A stretch of DNA of 64,000 bases from Gammaproteobacteria bacterium (GCA_029245395.1 JAQWPL010000012.1:1-64000); one strand, 5' to 3'. Counted from the first letter of the stretch, positions 44,292 through 54,234 are shown. The notes: a model not told the origin generated them from the sequence alone. A program made the numbers and translations.

Positions 44292-44723
44292 ATGAAAACA
44301 CCCTCACTCTTTAACAAAATTATACTTAGCGTCATTTCTGCTGCAGCATTAATGGCTATACCAGTTTCTGCCCACCATTCAACGTCTGCATTCGATGCCG
44401 AAAGTGTTGTCATCATAGAAGGAGAGGTCACTCAGGTCAGATGGATCAATCCTCATGCTTCTTTCAAATTAAGTGGTACGGCAGAAGGCGGGCCTGATGG
44501 TTTATGGACAATTGAAATGACAGCGCCGAATGTACTTATTAATCAGGGTTGGAGGCGCAGCTCTATTACTGTTGGCGACAAAGTCACCGTTTTTGCCAAT
44601 CCCTTGCATAACGCTATTATCTTGAATGACGGTAGTCAGGGAGGCCTTTATGTAGGCATTGTACTCAAGGATAGCGCCACCCTTGGCAGAACGGATGGAC
44701 AGGGCGCTGGATCTGATCGCTAG
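44292..44723 (+). CDS. DUF6152-like small secreted protein (copy 3)
   Basis: A 143-residue exported protein with AGGA before the ATG. The signal peptide ends VSA and the mature protein should begin His-His-Ser-Thr. The INPHA motif corresponds to VNPHS and ANPHM of copies 1 and 2; APNVLINQGW resembles SPNVLMRLGW of copy 1. It is the last gene of a two-gene unit with family member 5, followed by a terminator at 44788. Function unknown; metal binding inferred. Confidence 0.78.
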   Translation: MKTPSLFNKIILSVISAAALMAIPVSAHHSTSAFDAESVVIIEGEVTQVRWINPHASFKLSGTAEGGPDGLWTIEMTAPNVLINQGWRRSSITVGDKVTVFANPLHNAIILNDGSQGGLYVGIVLKDSATLGRTDGQGAGSDR

Positions 44724-44787
44724 TTAATTGATAGTTGACTGATAGATGAATGTGCTTGAAAGAAGTCCTTAAATAATTCGATCTGAG

Positions 44788-44813
44788 AAACCGGAGTAAT
44801 GCTCCGGTTTTTT
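44788..44813 (+). terminator. Rho-independent terminator after DUF6152 copy 3
   Basis: AAACCGGAG-TAATG-CTCCGGTTTTTT, a perfect 9-bp stem followed by T. Confidence 0.92.
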
Positions 44814-44822
44814 ATGATACCT

Positions 44823-45776
44823 ATGTCTAGCAAAATCCCTTTTATCCGTTTCAATAATTTGGCTTCAGCCAGTGAGCTGGAATTACTCGATAGCGCTTGT
44901 CGGGATTGGGATTTTTTTACCTGAACAACCATGGCATAGAATTTTCATTGCTCCGGGATTTAGAAAGCGAAATGAGGCAGTTCTTTCAATTATCCACTGG
45001 GGAAAAAAAGAAAATAGAGAGATCCAGAAAAAATCCCTGGGTACTATGACAGGGAATTGACAAAACAGACCAGGGACTGGAAAGAACTATTGGATATTGG
45101 GCTTGGCAAGTCGGCTGGTCCTTTTATCAATCATCGTCCCCAGTGGCCGTCACATAACAACAGTTTCAAGCATGTTGCTGAAGCAGCCTATCGTTGTTTT
45201 GAAGAAGTAGCTTTTGCTCTGCTTGATGCCTGCGCTTCAAACCTTGGAGTGTCTGAACAGGAATTGCGCAGAGCTTTCTCACCGGAGCACACCAGCTATT
45301 TACGCCTGAATCATTATCCACCATGTGCCAAACCTGCTTTACCTGATGGCCTTTCAATCACGGAATCAGGCAATCTTGGCATCAATTATCATTCAGACGC
45401 CGGCGTTATAACGGTACTTTATATCAGTGATCAGCCAGGGCTAGAAGTATATAAAAACGGCAAATGGAACCCGGTCAATCATGTGCCCGACTGTCTGCTC
45501 ATTAATTTGGGAGATATGATGCAGGTATGGTCTAACGACCGGTATCCTGCTCCGGTTCACCGCGTTGTCGTAAATACACATGCTGAACGATTTAGTGTGC
45601 CTTTTTTCTTCAATCCATCCTATCAGGCCGATATAGCACCTCTTGTGGATACTTCTGATAAACCCGGTTATCAGAGTATCAACTGGGGCGACTACCGGTT
45701 TCTAAGAGCTGAGGGAGATTACGATAGTTATGGGGAGGAAGTGCAGATTGACCAGTACGGGATTTCAAAACCTTGA
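44823..45776 (+). pseudogene. 2OG-Fe(II) oxygenase (isopenicillin N synthase-like), frameshifted
   Basis: The gene reads in three pieces. From the ATG at 44823 a DIOX_N-like start runs to CRDWDFFT and hits a stop. Moving to the -1 frame at 44921 restores LNNHGI and continues to SRKNPW. At 45041 the frame changes again and continues as YYDREL to 45776. The first break is in a run of seven T where eight would keep frame; the second is in a short G run. Iron ligands are present (H and D in NYHSDAG near 45390, H in PVHRVV), and R-x-S for 2-oxoglutarate. Either a young pseudogene or homopolymer sequencing errors. The family oxidises small molecules. The terminator of the previous gene ends about 10 bp before the start. 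Confidence 0.85.
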
Positions 45777-45790
45777 AAATTTTAAGTAAA

Positions 45791-45818
45791 AAAAAGCGCC
45801 ACAAAAGTGGCGCTTTTT
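45791..45818. terminator. Bidirectional terminator
   Basis: A perfect 12-bp inverted repeat AAAAAGCGCCAC / GTGGCGCTTTTT with an AAAA loop between two convergent genes, with A and T tracts on both sides. Confidence 0.92.
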
Positions 45819-45859
45819 GTTTCCTTTACACTGAATACTTAAAATTTGAATTTCATTTT

Positions 45860-47212
45860 TTATGCATAACCTCTTTCATCATGTGCAGCCAGATCAAGTC
45901 CTAGATGTTCATCTTCTTCATTGACCCGTAATCCCATAGTCATATCTACAATCTTAAGGATTATGGCAGTGAATATTCCTGTGTAGAAAATAGTAAAGAG
46001 AACGCCTTTGGTTTGTATCCAAAGTTGCAAACCAATACTGTTATCGCCAAGCCCGGAGCCACCAAAGGAAGCTGCGGTGAAGATTCCGGTCAGGATTGCA
46101 CCGACGATACCACCAATGGCGTGCACACCAAATACATCCAGTGAGTCATCATATCCCATGGCTCGCTTCAGGCTGGTAGCAGCAAAAAAGCAGCAGATAC
46201 CAGCAGCTATGCCTATATATAAGGCGCCTTCAGGCCCAACAGTTCCTGATGCAGGGGTAATGGCGACCAGGCCCGCAACTGCACCTGAAGCAATACCCAG
46301 GACCGAAGGTTTACCATGAGTAATCCATTCAACTATCATCCAGGTGATTGCTGCTGTGGCAGTGGCCACCTGAGTCACTAACATAGCCATACCAGCGCCA
46401 GTACCGGCTGAAACCGCTGAGCCAGCATTGAATCCAAACCAACCAACCCAAAGTAATGCAGCACCGATGATGGTATAGGTCAGGTTATGCGGAGGCATAG
46501 CCATTGTTGGATAGCCTTTTCTCTTACCAAGCATGATACAGGCGACCAGGCCTGCGATACCTGCATTGATGTGAACAACTGTGCCGCCGGCAAAATCCAG
46601 TACGCCCCAGTCCCACAATAATGCACCATCTCCTGACCACACCATATGTACCATGGGGACATAACAAATAGCGAACCAGGCAGTCATAAACACAAGCATG
46701 GAAGAGAACTTCATACGCTCTGCAAAGGCTCCAACAATCAATGCCGGTGTAATGATGGCAAAAGTCATTTGGAATGTGGCAAAGACTGATTCCGGAATAG
46801 TTCCAGACATGGAGTCAAAAGTAATTTCTGACATGAATGCGTTCCCCAATCCACCAACGATTGAAGACATGTTGACAACACCTGCTTCCATTCCCGTAGT
46901 ATCGAAAGCCATGCTGTAGCCAAAGACCACCCACAGTATTGTCATTAAGCCTGTGATAGCAAAACACTGCATGAACACAGACAATACGTTTTTACTGCGT
47001 ACCATTCCTGCATAAAACAAACTCAATCCTGGTATTGTCATCATTAATACCAGTACTGTGGCAGTTATCATCCAGGCTGTATCACCAGTATCCAGTTCTT
47101 GTGCAAATGCGATACTTGGCAGTAACGCAACCATTGAAATAATTGCGCCATAAACACTTATCTTTTTAATCGAATTTTTAAATCCAAAAATATTCTTTAA
47201 TTTACTATTCAT
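45860..47212 (-). CDS. amtB: Ammonium transporter AmtB (copy 1, linked to glnK)
   Basis: A 450-residue channel for ammonia/ammonium with a cleavable-type N-terminal segment (ending AFAQE), then eleven membrane helices. Family blocks are DTAWMITATVLVLMMTIPGL, FYAGMVR, the pore histidine in GGTVVHINAG and the second in FGVHAIGGIVG. The ATG at 47212 follows AGGAG at 8 bp and is preferred over the GTG at 47221. It follows glnK by 36 bp, the usual glnK-amtB operon, in which GlnK blocks AmtB when nitrogen is plentiful. Expected to be transcribed from the sigma-54 promoter before glnK. Confidence 0.96.
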   Translation of the reverse strand: MNSKLKNIFGFKNSIKKISVYGAIISMVALLPSIAFAQELDTGDTAWMITATVLVLMMTIPGLSLFYAGMVRSKNVLSVFMQCFAITGLMTILWVVFGYSMAFDTTGMEAGVVNMSSIVGGLGNAFMSEITFDSMSGTIPESVFATFQMTFAIITPALIVGAFAERMKFSSMLVFMTAWFAICYVPMVHMVWSGDGALLWDWGVLDFAGGTVVHINAGIAGLVACIMLGKRKGYPTMAMPPHNLTYTIIGAALLWVGWFGFNAGSAVSAGTGAGMAMLVTQVATATAAITWMIVEWITHGKPSVLGIASGAVAGLVAITPASGTVGPEGALYIGIAAGICCFFAATSLKRAMGYDDSLDVFGVHAIGGIVGAILTGIFTAASFGGSGLGDNSIGLQLWIQTKGVLFTIFYTGIFTAIILKIVDMTMGLRVNEEDEHLGLDLAAHDERGYA

Positions 47213-47248
47213 ATTAAGCACTCCTGAAAGCTTGGTACCATTTATTTA

Positions 47249-47596
<348 letters not shown>

Positions 47597-47748
47597 CTAG
47601 TATGTCGTTCTGACAGGTTGGTGCAGTTAGTGTTGCGCCAGGATCTGCCGGGAAAAATTTCCATAGTTCGATTCAACTCAATAAATGAGGGTGAATTAAA
47701 TTCACCTGCATATGGACACAAAAAGCTGTGATAACACTTTTAAGTAAG

Positions 47749-47765
47749 TAGCAAGTGCCATGCCA
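47749..47765 (-). promoter_or_regulatory. Predicted sigma-54 promoter of glnK-amtB
   Basis: On the minus strand TGGCATG-GCAC-TTGCT, with GG and GC separated by 10 bases. It differs from the consensus TGGCACG-N4-TTGCW at one core position. The predicted transcript would have a leader of about 150 nt. Confidence 0.82.
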
Positions 47766-47838
47766 GAAAATAAAATATATAAAATACAGATAGTTAGCTT
47801 GAACTAGACAAATTATTAAAGAAACCAAGGGTCGGATC

Positions 47839-47854
47839 GCACCAAAAAAGTGCA
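47839..47854. promoter_or_regulatory. NtrC-like enhancer site
   Basis: GCAC-N7-GTGC with flanking C and A resembles the NtrC palindrome TGCAC-N7-GTGCA. It lies about 105 bp upstream of the inferred start of the glnK transcript, a usual enhancer distance. Confidence 0.55.
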
Positions 47855-48193
47855 AGGTGCTTTGAAATTGCACTGTCTTGCAACCGAAATGGGAAATAGC
47901 AACTCAACATGAGGGATAACTCTGCTATTAATGCTTATTCCAGGAAATAAAGGACTACAAGAAGCTTGGGATGGCTAATAAGGATATGGTTCTGCAATTT
48001 TCAACACCCTGAAAAAACAATAATAATAACAATTAGATTCGTTCAGCCTTCTGATTGGCTTGTCTCATCTTTATATTTCTTTTATGCTCAATCATAGTGC
48101 GCAAATTACAGAATAATCACTAAATTAAGCCTACAAACACCGTTGCTTTGTACAGATGGCATCGGTAATTAAAATAATAATTCAGGGGGAATT

Positions 48194-49492
48194 ATGCTTC
48201 ATAAACTTTTTGGAAAAGGCATTATTTGGATAGGTTTGTTACTTATGCCGGTGGTTTCCCTGGCCCAGGATGTGGATGGTGGTGATACTGCCTGGATAAT
48301 GACCTCCACGGCTCTGGTCCTGTTCATGACCATTCCCGGACTTTCACTCTTTTATGGAGGGTTAGTCAGAGTACGAAATGTCTTGTCGGTTCTCATGCAG
48401 TGCTTTTCCATTACTTGTGTTGCTACGCTGGTTTGGTTGGTTTGCGGTTATAGCCTCGCTTTCAGTGAAGGTAATGCCTTTATTGGAGGATTTGGCAATA
48501 TTATGTTTGCCAACGTGTTTGAAGAGACAGTATCTGGCACTATTCCTGAATCCAGTTTTGCCCTGTTTCAACTGACATTCGCCATTATCACTCCAGCACT
48601 TATATTCGGTGGTTTTGCTGAGCGGGTAAAATATAGTGGTGTCATGTTTTTCAGCGTCCTTTGGTTAATTCTGGTCTATGCACCTATTACCCACTGGGTC
48701 TGGGCTGAGGGTGGCTGGCTCTTTGAAGCGGGCTTGCTAGACTTCGCTGGTGGTACTGTTGTGCATATTACTGCCGGTATTGCGGCACTAGTTTGTGCCA
48801 AAGTGATAGGTACCCGTACTGGGTTCGGCAAAACTCCCATGCCACCCCATAACATGACCATGACTGTGACTGGCGCCGGTATGCTTTGGGTTGGCTGGTT
48901 CGGATTTAATGGTGGTAGTGCTCTGGCAGCAGATGGCAATGCATCCATGGCCATGCTGGTGACACATATTTCAGCAGCAGCTGGCTCACTTGCCTGGATA
49001 CTGATGGAAAAAATTAAATACGGTAAGCCATCAGTCCTTGGTATCGTTACCGGCATGGTGGCAGGTCTGGGCACTATTACCCCTGCCTCTGGGTTTGTAG
49101 GTCCTGGCGGCGCTCTTATAATTGGATTATCGGCAGGCACCATTTGCTTCTTTGCTACCGGGTATCTCAAGAATGTCCTTGGTGTAGATGACTCTCTGGA
49201 TGTATTTCCGGTCCACGGAGTTGGCGGCATGCTGGGGACTTTTCTGGCAGGCTTTTTTGCCTCGACTGGCCTGGGAGTACTCAGCGGTCAGGGCTATGCA
49301 GAGGGTGTCACTATGGGCAGCCAGTTAACAGTTCAGTTAACAGGTATTGGAGCGACAGTAGCCTATACTGCCATTATGACTTTTATAATCCTCAAGATAG
49401 TAGATGCAGTAACAGGATTAAGGGTCAGTGAAGAAGACGAGGCCACAGGTCTTGATATTATCCTACATGATGAAAAAGGCTATGATTTGTAA
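48194..49492 (+). CDS. Ammonium transporter AmtB (copy 2)
   Basis: A 432-residue ammonium channel with AGGGGG before the ATG, an N-terminal signal-like segment (ending SLAQD) and the family blocks DTAWIMTSTALVLFMTIPGL, FYGGLVR, GGTVVHITAG and FPVHGVGGMLG, so both pore histidines are kept. It is divergent from the glnK-amtB operon and clearly related but not identical to copy 1 (for example FYGGLVRVRN against FYAGMVRSKN). Two Amt proteins often differ in affinity or regulation. No PII gene adjoins this copy on its strand. Confidence 0.95.
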   Translation: MLHKLFGKGIIWIGLLLMPVVSLAQDVDGGDTAWIMTSTALVLFMTIPGLSLFYGGLVRVRNVLSVLMQCFSITCVATLVWLVCGYSLAFSEGNAFIGGFGNIMFANVFEETVSGTIPESSFALFQLTFAIITPALIFGGFAERVKYSGVMFFSVLWLILVYAPITHWVWAEGGWLFEAGLLDFAGGTVVHITAGIAALVCAKVIGTRTGFGKTPMPPHNMTMTVTGAGMLWVGWFGFNGGSALAADGNASMAMLVTHISAAAGSLAWILMEKIKYGKPSVLGIVTGMVAGLGTITPASGFVGPGGALIIGLSAGTICFFATGYLKNVLGVDDSLDVFPVHGVGGMLGTFLAGFFASTGLGVLSGQGYAEGVTMGSQLTVQLTGIGATVAYTAIMTFIILKIVDAVTGLRVSEEDEATGLDIILHDEKGYDL

Positions 49493-49543
49493 TAGCACTT
49501 AAGAATTACTTTAGCCGGTTTTATTACCGGCACTGAATTGACT

Positions 49544-49578
49544 AAAATCCGGATAGCAGTGCTTTCCGGATTTTTTTT
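49544..49578 (+). terminator. Rho-independent terminator after the second amtB
   Basis: AAAATCCGGA and TCCGGATTTTTTTT around an 11-base loop. A weaker hairpin GCCGG/CCGGC lies just before (49514-49531). Its position makes a birA start before 49580 unlikely. Confidence 0.88.
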
Positions 49579-49594
49579 ACCAAAAGAACATGAA

Positions 49595-50596
49595 ATGACA
49601 TCAATACTGCACCCACTGATAAACAAGCTGGCCGATGGCCAATACCATTCCGGTACTCAGCTTGGCATGGAATTGAATGTCAGCAGAGCGGCTATCTGTA
49701 AAGTCATGAAACAGATCAATGGGCTTGGGCTTGATGTCCACTCGGTCAGGGGAAAGGGGTATAGATTGCATGATCCTGTTCTATTGCTGGACTCTGAAAA
49801 GATTGCGGCAGCGATCCCGTTGGATCGTCTCGGCAAATTGCAGGAATTGGTCATACTAGACTCCATCGATTCCACTAATTCTTATGCCATGAGGGAAATT
49901 CAGGCAGGGCATGGAATTCCTGAATCTGGAAAATATTTGGTTTATCTGGCTGAGCAACAGACACGTGGTAAAGGCCGAAGGGGGAGGGAATGGGTAAGCC
50001 CCTTTGGTCAGAATATTTATCTGACCATGGTCAGGAATGTAGATAACGGCGCAATGAAAACGGAAGGAATCAGCCTGATAGTAGGTTTGGCTCTCGTCAG
50101 GGCGCTGGAGGCACTTGGACTATCAAGCTTGAAGGTTAAATGGCCTAACGATGTGCTTTTTGACAACATGAAGCTTGGCGGAATTTTACTGGAAATAACT
50201 GGAGATATCGGTGGAGTTTGTCAGTTAATTATAGGTGTAGGTATCAATCTTCACTGTCAGCCTGAACAGATGCAAAATATTTCCCAACCCTGGACTGATT
50301 TAAATCGGATTACTGGAAAGAACACAGACCGTAACCTGCTTGCGGGGAATGTAGTTATGAATATTATGCAGGCCCTTTCCGAATTTGAAACACATGGTTT
50401 ACAAGGGTTCCTTGATGAGTGGCAACAATACGATGCCATACTCGATAAAGAGGTCGAACTCATTTCCGGCGATAACAGCCAGTTTGGAAAAGCCAGGGGT
50501 ATCTCCAAATCAGGTGCCTTGTTGTTTGAGGTCGATGGAATTACACAAGAGGTGCAGGGCGGAGAAATCTCTCTGAGGAGAGCAGTTAACCCATGA
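49595..50596 (+). CDS. birA: Bifunctional biotin-protein ligase / biotin operon repressor
   Basis: A 333-residue protein. An N-terminal winged helix (GTQLGMELNVSRAAICKVM, residues 20-38) precedes the ligase domain with the biotinyl-AMP loop GKGRRGREW (residues 125-133), the KWPNDV motif and a C-terminal SH3-like domain. It forms biotinyl-5'-AMP and attaches biotin to carrier proteins; the HTH suggests it also represses biotin genes. The ATG at 49595 is chosen because the longer frame would start inside the terminator. The stop overlaps the coaX start (ATGA), so the two are translationally coupled. Confidence 0.94.
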   Translation: MTSILHPLINKLADGQYHSGTQLGMELNVSRAAICKVMKQINGLGLDVHSVRGKGYRLHDPVLLLDSEKIAAAIPLDRLGKLQELVILDSIDSTNSYAMREIQAGHGIPESGKYLVYLAEQQTRGKGRRGREWVSPFGQNIYLTMVRNVDNGAMKTEGISLIVGLALVRALEALGLSSLKVKWPNDVLFDNMKLGGILLEITGDIGGVCQLIIGVGINLHCQPEQMQNISQPWTDLNRITGKNTDRNLLAGNVVMNIMQALSEFETHGLQGFLDEWQQYDAILDKEVELISGDNSQFGKARGISKSGALLFEVDGITQEVQGGEISLRRAVNP

Positions 50597-51342
50597 TTCT
50601 TGAACTTGATGCCGGCAATACAAGAATCAAGTGGCGACTTGTTAATGAGGCTGATGCAAATACACTTGCAAGCAATTATGCCGACGATCTTGATGATGAC
50701 TCGACAGGGGCTGGGCTGTTTACCCAGATAGGTGCTCATTCATTGGATAACATAAAGCGTATTCGGGTGGCCAATGTCAGAGGAGAGAAATTCCAGGAAA
50801 AGTTAATCCATCGACTATCTGAAAACTGGCAGTTGCAGCCGGAATTTGCACAAGTTCAAAAGCACTGCCATGGCGTAACAAATTCTTACCAGGATCCTCA
50901 GAGCATGGGTGTGGATCGCTGGCTTGCTATGCTGTCGGCTTATGCCAGGTCAGAATCTGCCTGTTGCATCCTCGATTGCGGTAGTGCGATGACTTTTGAC
51001 TGGATCGATACTGATGGCAATCACATGGGCGGGTTTATTGTGCCTGGATTGAAATTGATGCAGGACAGTCTTGCAAGGAAATCACCTGTGCTGGATGTCA
51101 TCCTTGATGACTGGAGTGAGCCAGCACTTGGCAATTGTACGAATTCTGCAATTAGTCAGGGAATTCATGCCATGGTGACGGGGTTTCTCCGGGAATGTTG
51201 GGAGCTTTCGAATGAGAAGACAACTGAAGCTGAATGGTTTCTGACGGGCGGTAATGCCGGCTTGATCAGTGAGCAGCTTAATTGGTCGCATAAACTGGAA
51301 AGTGATCTTGTTCTGGACGGTTTATCCCTTGCGCTTCCATGA
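50593..51342 (+). CDS. coaX: Type III pantothenate kinase
   Basis: A 249-residue ASKHA-fold kinase for the first step of coenzyme A synthesis. Visible motifs are the N-terminal phosphate loop ELDAGNTRIKWR, the MGVDRW block, the DCGSAMTFDWID block and GGFIVPGLKLM. It overlaps birA by 4 bp. birA-coaX followed by a SPOR-type gene and the tRNA-tuf block is the usual order in several gammaproteobacteria. Confidence 0.95.
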   Translation: MILELDAGNTRIKWRLVNEADANTLASNYADDLDDDSTGAGLFTQIGAHSLDNIKRIRVANVRGEKFQEKLIHRLSENWQLQPEFAQVQKHCHGVTNSYQDPQSMGVDRWLAMLSAYARSESACCILDCGSAMTFDWIDTDGNHMGGFIVPGLKLMQDSLARKSPVLDVILDDWSEPALGNCTNSAISQGIHAMVTGFLRECWELSNEKTTEAEWFLTGGNAGLISEQLNWSHKLESDLVLDGLSLALP

Positions 51343-51425
51343 TGTGGGCTTTTCCATGTTCCTGCTTCCTATATATAGGTATATATAGTTATATAGACAA
51401 AAAATCAGGCATATAAAGAAAACAA

Positions 51426-52082
51426 ATGCACACATTTATTACCTTGCTGATTCTGACCAACCTGGCTTATTTTGGCTGGAACCTCTCGCGGCCCCAGGAA
51501 TCCCGGCAAACCATGGTCAGGGAGCCCTCTGTCCAGGCCTCCCGAACTTTGCAGTTATTGAGCGAAACTCAGGTTGAGAACACCAGCGCCGCTGTTGAAC
51601 CTGCTATCTGTATATCGCTAGGTGTATTCAACAATACAGAAGAAAGTGATTTTCTGGTTTCGGCCCTGCTGGAACGCGGCCTGGAAGCAAGTCCAGAACT
51701 GTTGCCTAGCGCCGAAAATATGAGTTACCGTGTCTATATGCCGCCCTTTAATTCAGATATTGCTGAACGTCAGACGCTTGAAGAGCTACAGAACAGCAAT
51801 ATAGATAGCTTCATCATAACTACTGGTGAACAGGCAGGGGGAATTTCACTGGGTGTTTTTTCGCTGGAAAACCTGGCCCTCGGGCATCAGGAGAATCTGG
51901 CCGGGCAGGGATTTGCTACTTCCATCCAGGAAATTGCCACATCCAGCAATGAGATCTGGGTCACTATTCAGGGCTTGTCGCAGGCTCTGCTGGAGGGCTC
52001 AGATTTACTGGATTTACTGTCAGAAGTGCTGGAACTGGAAGTCATAGAAAAACCTTGCGAAACGTTTGCATCACGCCCTTGA
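51426..52082 (+). CDS. SPOR-like exported protein
   Basis: A 218-residue protein with an N-terminal membrane anchor (ITLLILTNLAYFGWNL) and a C-terminal region with repeated beta-alpha units. Two I-S-L-G-V-F segments, at about residues 60 and 140, match the start of SPOR-like repeats. SPOR domains bind denuded peptidoglycan at the septum. It follows coaX by 83 bp, its normal neighbour in pseudomonads and relatives. The similarity to SPOR is weak, so the function is tentative. Confidence 0.7.
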   Translation: MHTFITLLILTNLAYFGWNLSRPQESRQTMVREPSVQASRTLQLLSETQVENTSAAVEPAICISLGVFNNTEESDFLVSALLERGLEASPELLPSAENMSYRVYMPPFNSDIAERQTLEELQNSNIDSFIITTGEQAGGISLGVFSLENLALGHQENLAGQGFATSIQEIATSSNEIWVTIQGLSQALLEGSDLLDLLSEVLELEVIEKPCETFASRP

Positions 52083-52144
52083 TTCCCATAAAATGCCGCC
52101 TCTGTGTAAGAGTCAGGGTGCTGTAATTTGTCTGATACTTTGTT

Positions 52145-52228
52145 GGAGGGGTTCCCGAGTGGTCAAAGGGATCAGACTGTAAATCTGACGCGTAAGCTTC
52201 GGTGGTTCAAATCCACCCCCCTCCACCA
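52145..52228 (+). tRNA. tRNA-Tyr (GTA)
   Basis: An 84-nt class II tRNA with a long variable arm, acceptor GGAGGGG/CCCCTCC, anticodon GTA at 52179-52181 and encoded ACCA end. Confidence 0.96.
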
Positions 52229-52351
52229 GTCAGTTTTTTAACGAACTCTGGTAGCAACGGTAGACAGAAAACAGTGGACGAAGAGCTCCTCTATGGAAGT
52301 TTTTGATCCTCTGTTTTTTGGTTTTCAAGCCTGGTAGGCGAGCGATTTAGA

Positions 52352-52372
52352 AGGATTTGCGGGTAAGGATTT

Positions 52373-52379
<7 letters not shown>
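52352..52379 (+). repeat. 14-bp tandem direct repeat ending in tRNA-Gly
   Basis: AGGATTTGCGGGTA occurs twice in succession; the second copy includes the first 7 bases of the tRNA-Gly gene, so the tRNA 5' end is duplicated just upstream. Confidence 0.85.
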
Positions 52380-52446
<67 letters not shown>

Positions 52447-52597
52447 GATGTTTCTGGCCTGAATCTAGAGTGTTAGATCAGGAAGAGGCTGAAAGAGCAA
52501 TGGGGCAGGGCTTGGATCACTGGATGAGCCGCAGCTAACGACTCTTTATTGTGACTCTTTATAACCACATTTTATAAAGACGATAGAAAGAGACTTT

Positions 52598-52673
52598 GCT
52601 CGCATAGCTCAGGTGGTAGAGCGCATCATTGGTAATGATGAGGTCCCCGGTTCGACTCCGGGTGTGAGCACCA
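52598..52673 (+). tRNA. tRNA-Thr (GGT)
   Basis: A 76-nt tRNA, acceptor GCTCGCA/TGTGAGC, anticodon GGT at 52631-52633 and encoded CCA. It precedes tuf, as in the E. coli tyrU-glyT-thrT-tufB order. Confidence 0.96.
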
Positions 52674-52789
52674 GAATCTGGCACACAGTAAATAGCAGGT
52701 AGCCATTAGATGTACATAATTAATGTGCCTAGTGGATATCAATACAAATAAATTAATTAAGTAAGTTTTAAAATCGGAGGCTTAATTCG

Positions 52790-53983
52790 ATGTCCAAGGA
52801 AAAATTCGAAAGAAATAAACTACACGTGAATGTTGGTACTATCGGTCACGTTGACCATGGTAAAACAACATTAACGGCTGCGTTGACCAGAGTGTGTGCC
52901 GAAGAATTTGGTGGTGAAGTCAGGGATTTCAGCCAGATTGATAATGCACCGGAAGAGAGAGAGCGTGGTATTACTATTGCTACCTCACATGTTGAGTATG
53001 ACTCTGAAGTTCGTCACTATGCCCACGTTGACTGCCCGGGACATGCCGACTATGTGAAAAACATGATTACAGGTGCTGCCCAAATGGACGGCGCTATTCT
53101 GGTTTGTTCTGCAGCAGACGGCCCCATGCCGCAGACTCGTGAGCACATCCTCCTGAGTCGCCAAGTTGGTGTTCCCTATATTGTAGTGTTCATGAACAAA
53201 GCTGACATGGTAGATGATGATGAATTGTTGGAACTGGTAGAAATGGAAATTCGTGAATTACTTGACCAGTACGAATTCCCAGGTGACGACACACCAATCA
53301 TCATTGGTTCAGCCTTGCTGGCACTCGAAGGCAAAGATGACAATGAGATGGGTACTACAGCGGTTAAGAAGCTTGTAAATGCCCTGGATACTTATATTCC
53401 TGAGCCTGAGCGCGATATAGACAAGCCATTTCTGATGGCGATCGAGGACGTCTTCTCTATTTCCGGTCGTGGTACTGTGGTAACCGGTCGTATTAGCCGC
53501 GGTATAGTTAAAGTCGGTGAAGAAATTGAAATCGTTGGCATTAAAGACACACAGAAAACTGTTTGTACTGGTGTTGAAATGTTCCGCAAACTGCTAGACG
53601 AAGGCCGTGCTGGTGAAAACGTAGGTGTTCTATTGCGTGGTACCAAGCGTGAAGATGTTGAACGCGGTCAGGTACTGGCAGCACCAGGTACAATTACACC
53701 TCACACCAAGTTTGAAGGCGAAGTTTACGTACTGTCTAAAGATGAAGGTGGCCGTCATACTCCTTTTTTCAAGGGCTATCGTCCTCAGTTCTACTTTGAA
53801 ACTACTGACGTTACCGGTGCTGTTGAACTGCCAGAAGGTGTTGAGATGGTAATGCCAGGGGACAACATCAAAATGGCTGTAGAACTGATTGCACCTATTG
53901 CGATGGAAGAAGGCCAGCGTTTTGCGGTTCGTGAAGGTGGGCGAACTGTTGGTGCCGGTGTTGTTGCAAAGATTATCGAATAA
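52790..53983 (+). CDS. tuf: Translation elongation factor Tu
   Basis: A 397-residue GTPase bringing aminoacyl-tRNA to the ribosome. G motifs: [24 protein letters not shown] and NKAD; domains II and III are complete to the terminal KIIE. GGAGG precedes the ATG at a rather long distance (12 bp). It probably forms one transcript with the three tRNAs upstream. A second copy is usual in gammaproteobacteria (near fusA) but is not in this window. Confidence 0.98.
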   Translation: MSKEKFERNKLHVNVGTIGHVDHGKTTLTAALTRVCAEEFGGEVRDFSQIDNAPEERERGITIATSHVEYDSEVRHYAHVDCPGHADYVKNMITGAAQMDGAILVCSAADGPMPQTREHILLSRQVGVPYIVVFMNKADMVDDDELLELVEMEIRELLDQYEFPGDDTPIIIGSALLALEGKDDNEMGTTAVKKLVNALDTYIPEPERDIDKPFLMAIEDVFSISGRGTVVTGRISRGIVKVGEEIEIVGIKDTQKTVCTGVEMFRKLLDEGRAGENVGVLLRGTKREDVERGQVLAAPGTITPHTKFEGEVYVLSKDEGGRHTPFFKGYRPQFYFETTDVTGAVELPEGVEMVMPGDNIKMAVELIAPIAMEEGQRFAVREGGRTVGAGVVAKIIE

Positions 53984-54004
53984 ACAAAGCAAGACTTTTT
54001 TAAG

Positions 54005-54037
54005 TAAGCCGAGGTTGCGATTAGCCCCCTCGGCTTA
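54005..54037 (+). terminator. Probable terminator or processing hairpin after tuf
   Basis: TAAGCCGAGG and CCTCGGCTTA form a perfect 10-bp stem 22 bp after the stop. The T tract after it is weak (GTCGTCTTT), so it may be a processing or partial termination site. Confidence 0.5.
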
Positions 54038-54107
54038 GTCGTCTTTAAAAGAAATTGTTTGTTTGCTGCCTTGGAAAGGTTTACTTGAATTTCCGGGCAA
54101 TTGATTT

Positions 54108-54183
54108 AGGCCAGTAGCTCAATTGGCAGAGCGGCGGTCTCCAAAACCGCAGGTTGGGGGTTCGATTCCCTCCTGGCCTGCCA
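54108..54183 (+). tRNA. tRNA-Trp (CCA)
   Basis: A 76-nt tRNA, acceptor AGGCCAG/CTGGCCT, anticodon CCA at 54141-54143 and encoded CCA end. It lies between tuf and secE as in E. coli. Confidence 0.96.
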
Positions 54184-54234
54184 TATAGGCAGGATGTCCG
54201 GCAAAGAGCGTAGGCGAAAGTACAGATTCAATTT

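Noticed and set aside
47951..47975. GG-N10-GC spacing (possible sigma-54 element) before the second amtB
   Set aside because: Only the dinucleotides match; the rest differs from TGGCACG-N4-TTGCW and it lies more than 200 bp from the start codon.
48676..49230. 184-residue proline-rich open frame opposite the second amtB
   Set aside because: Antisense shadow of a strongly conserved membrane protein; the proline content comes from reversed glycine codons.
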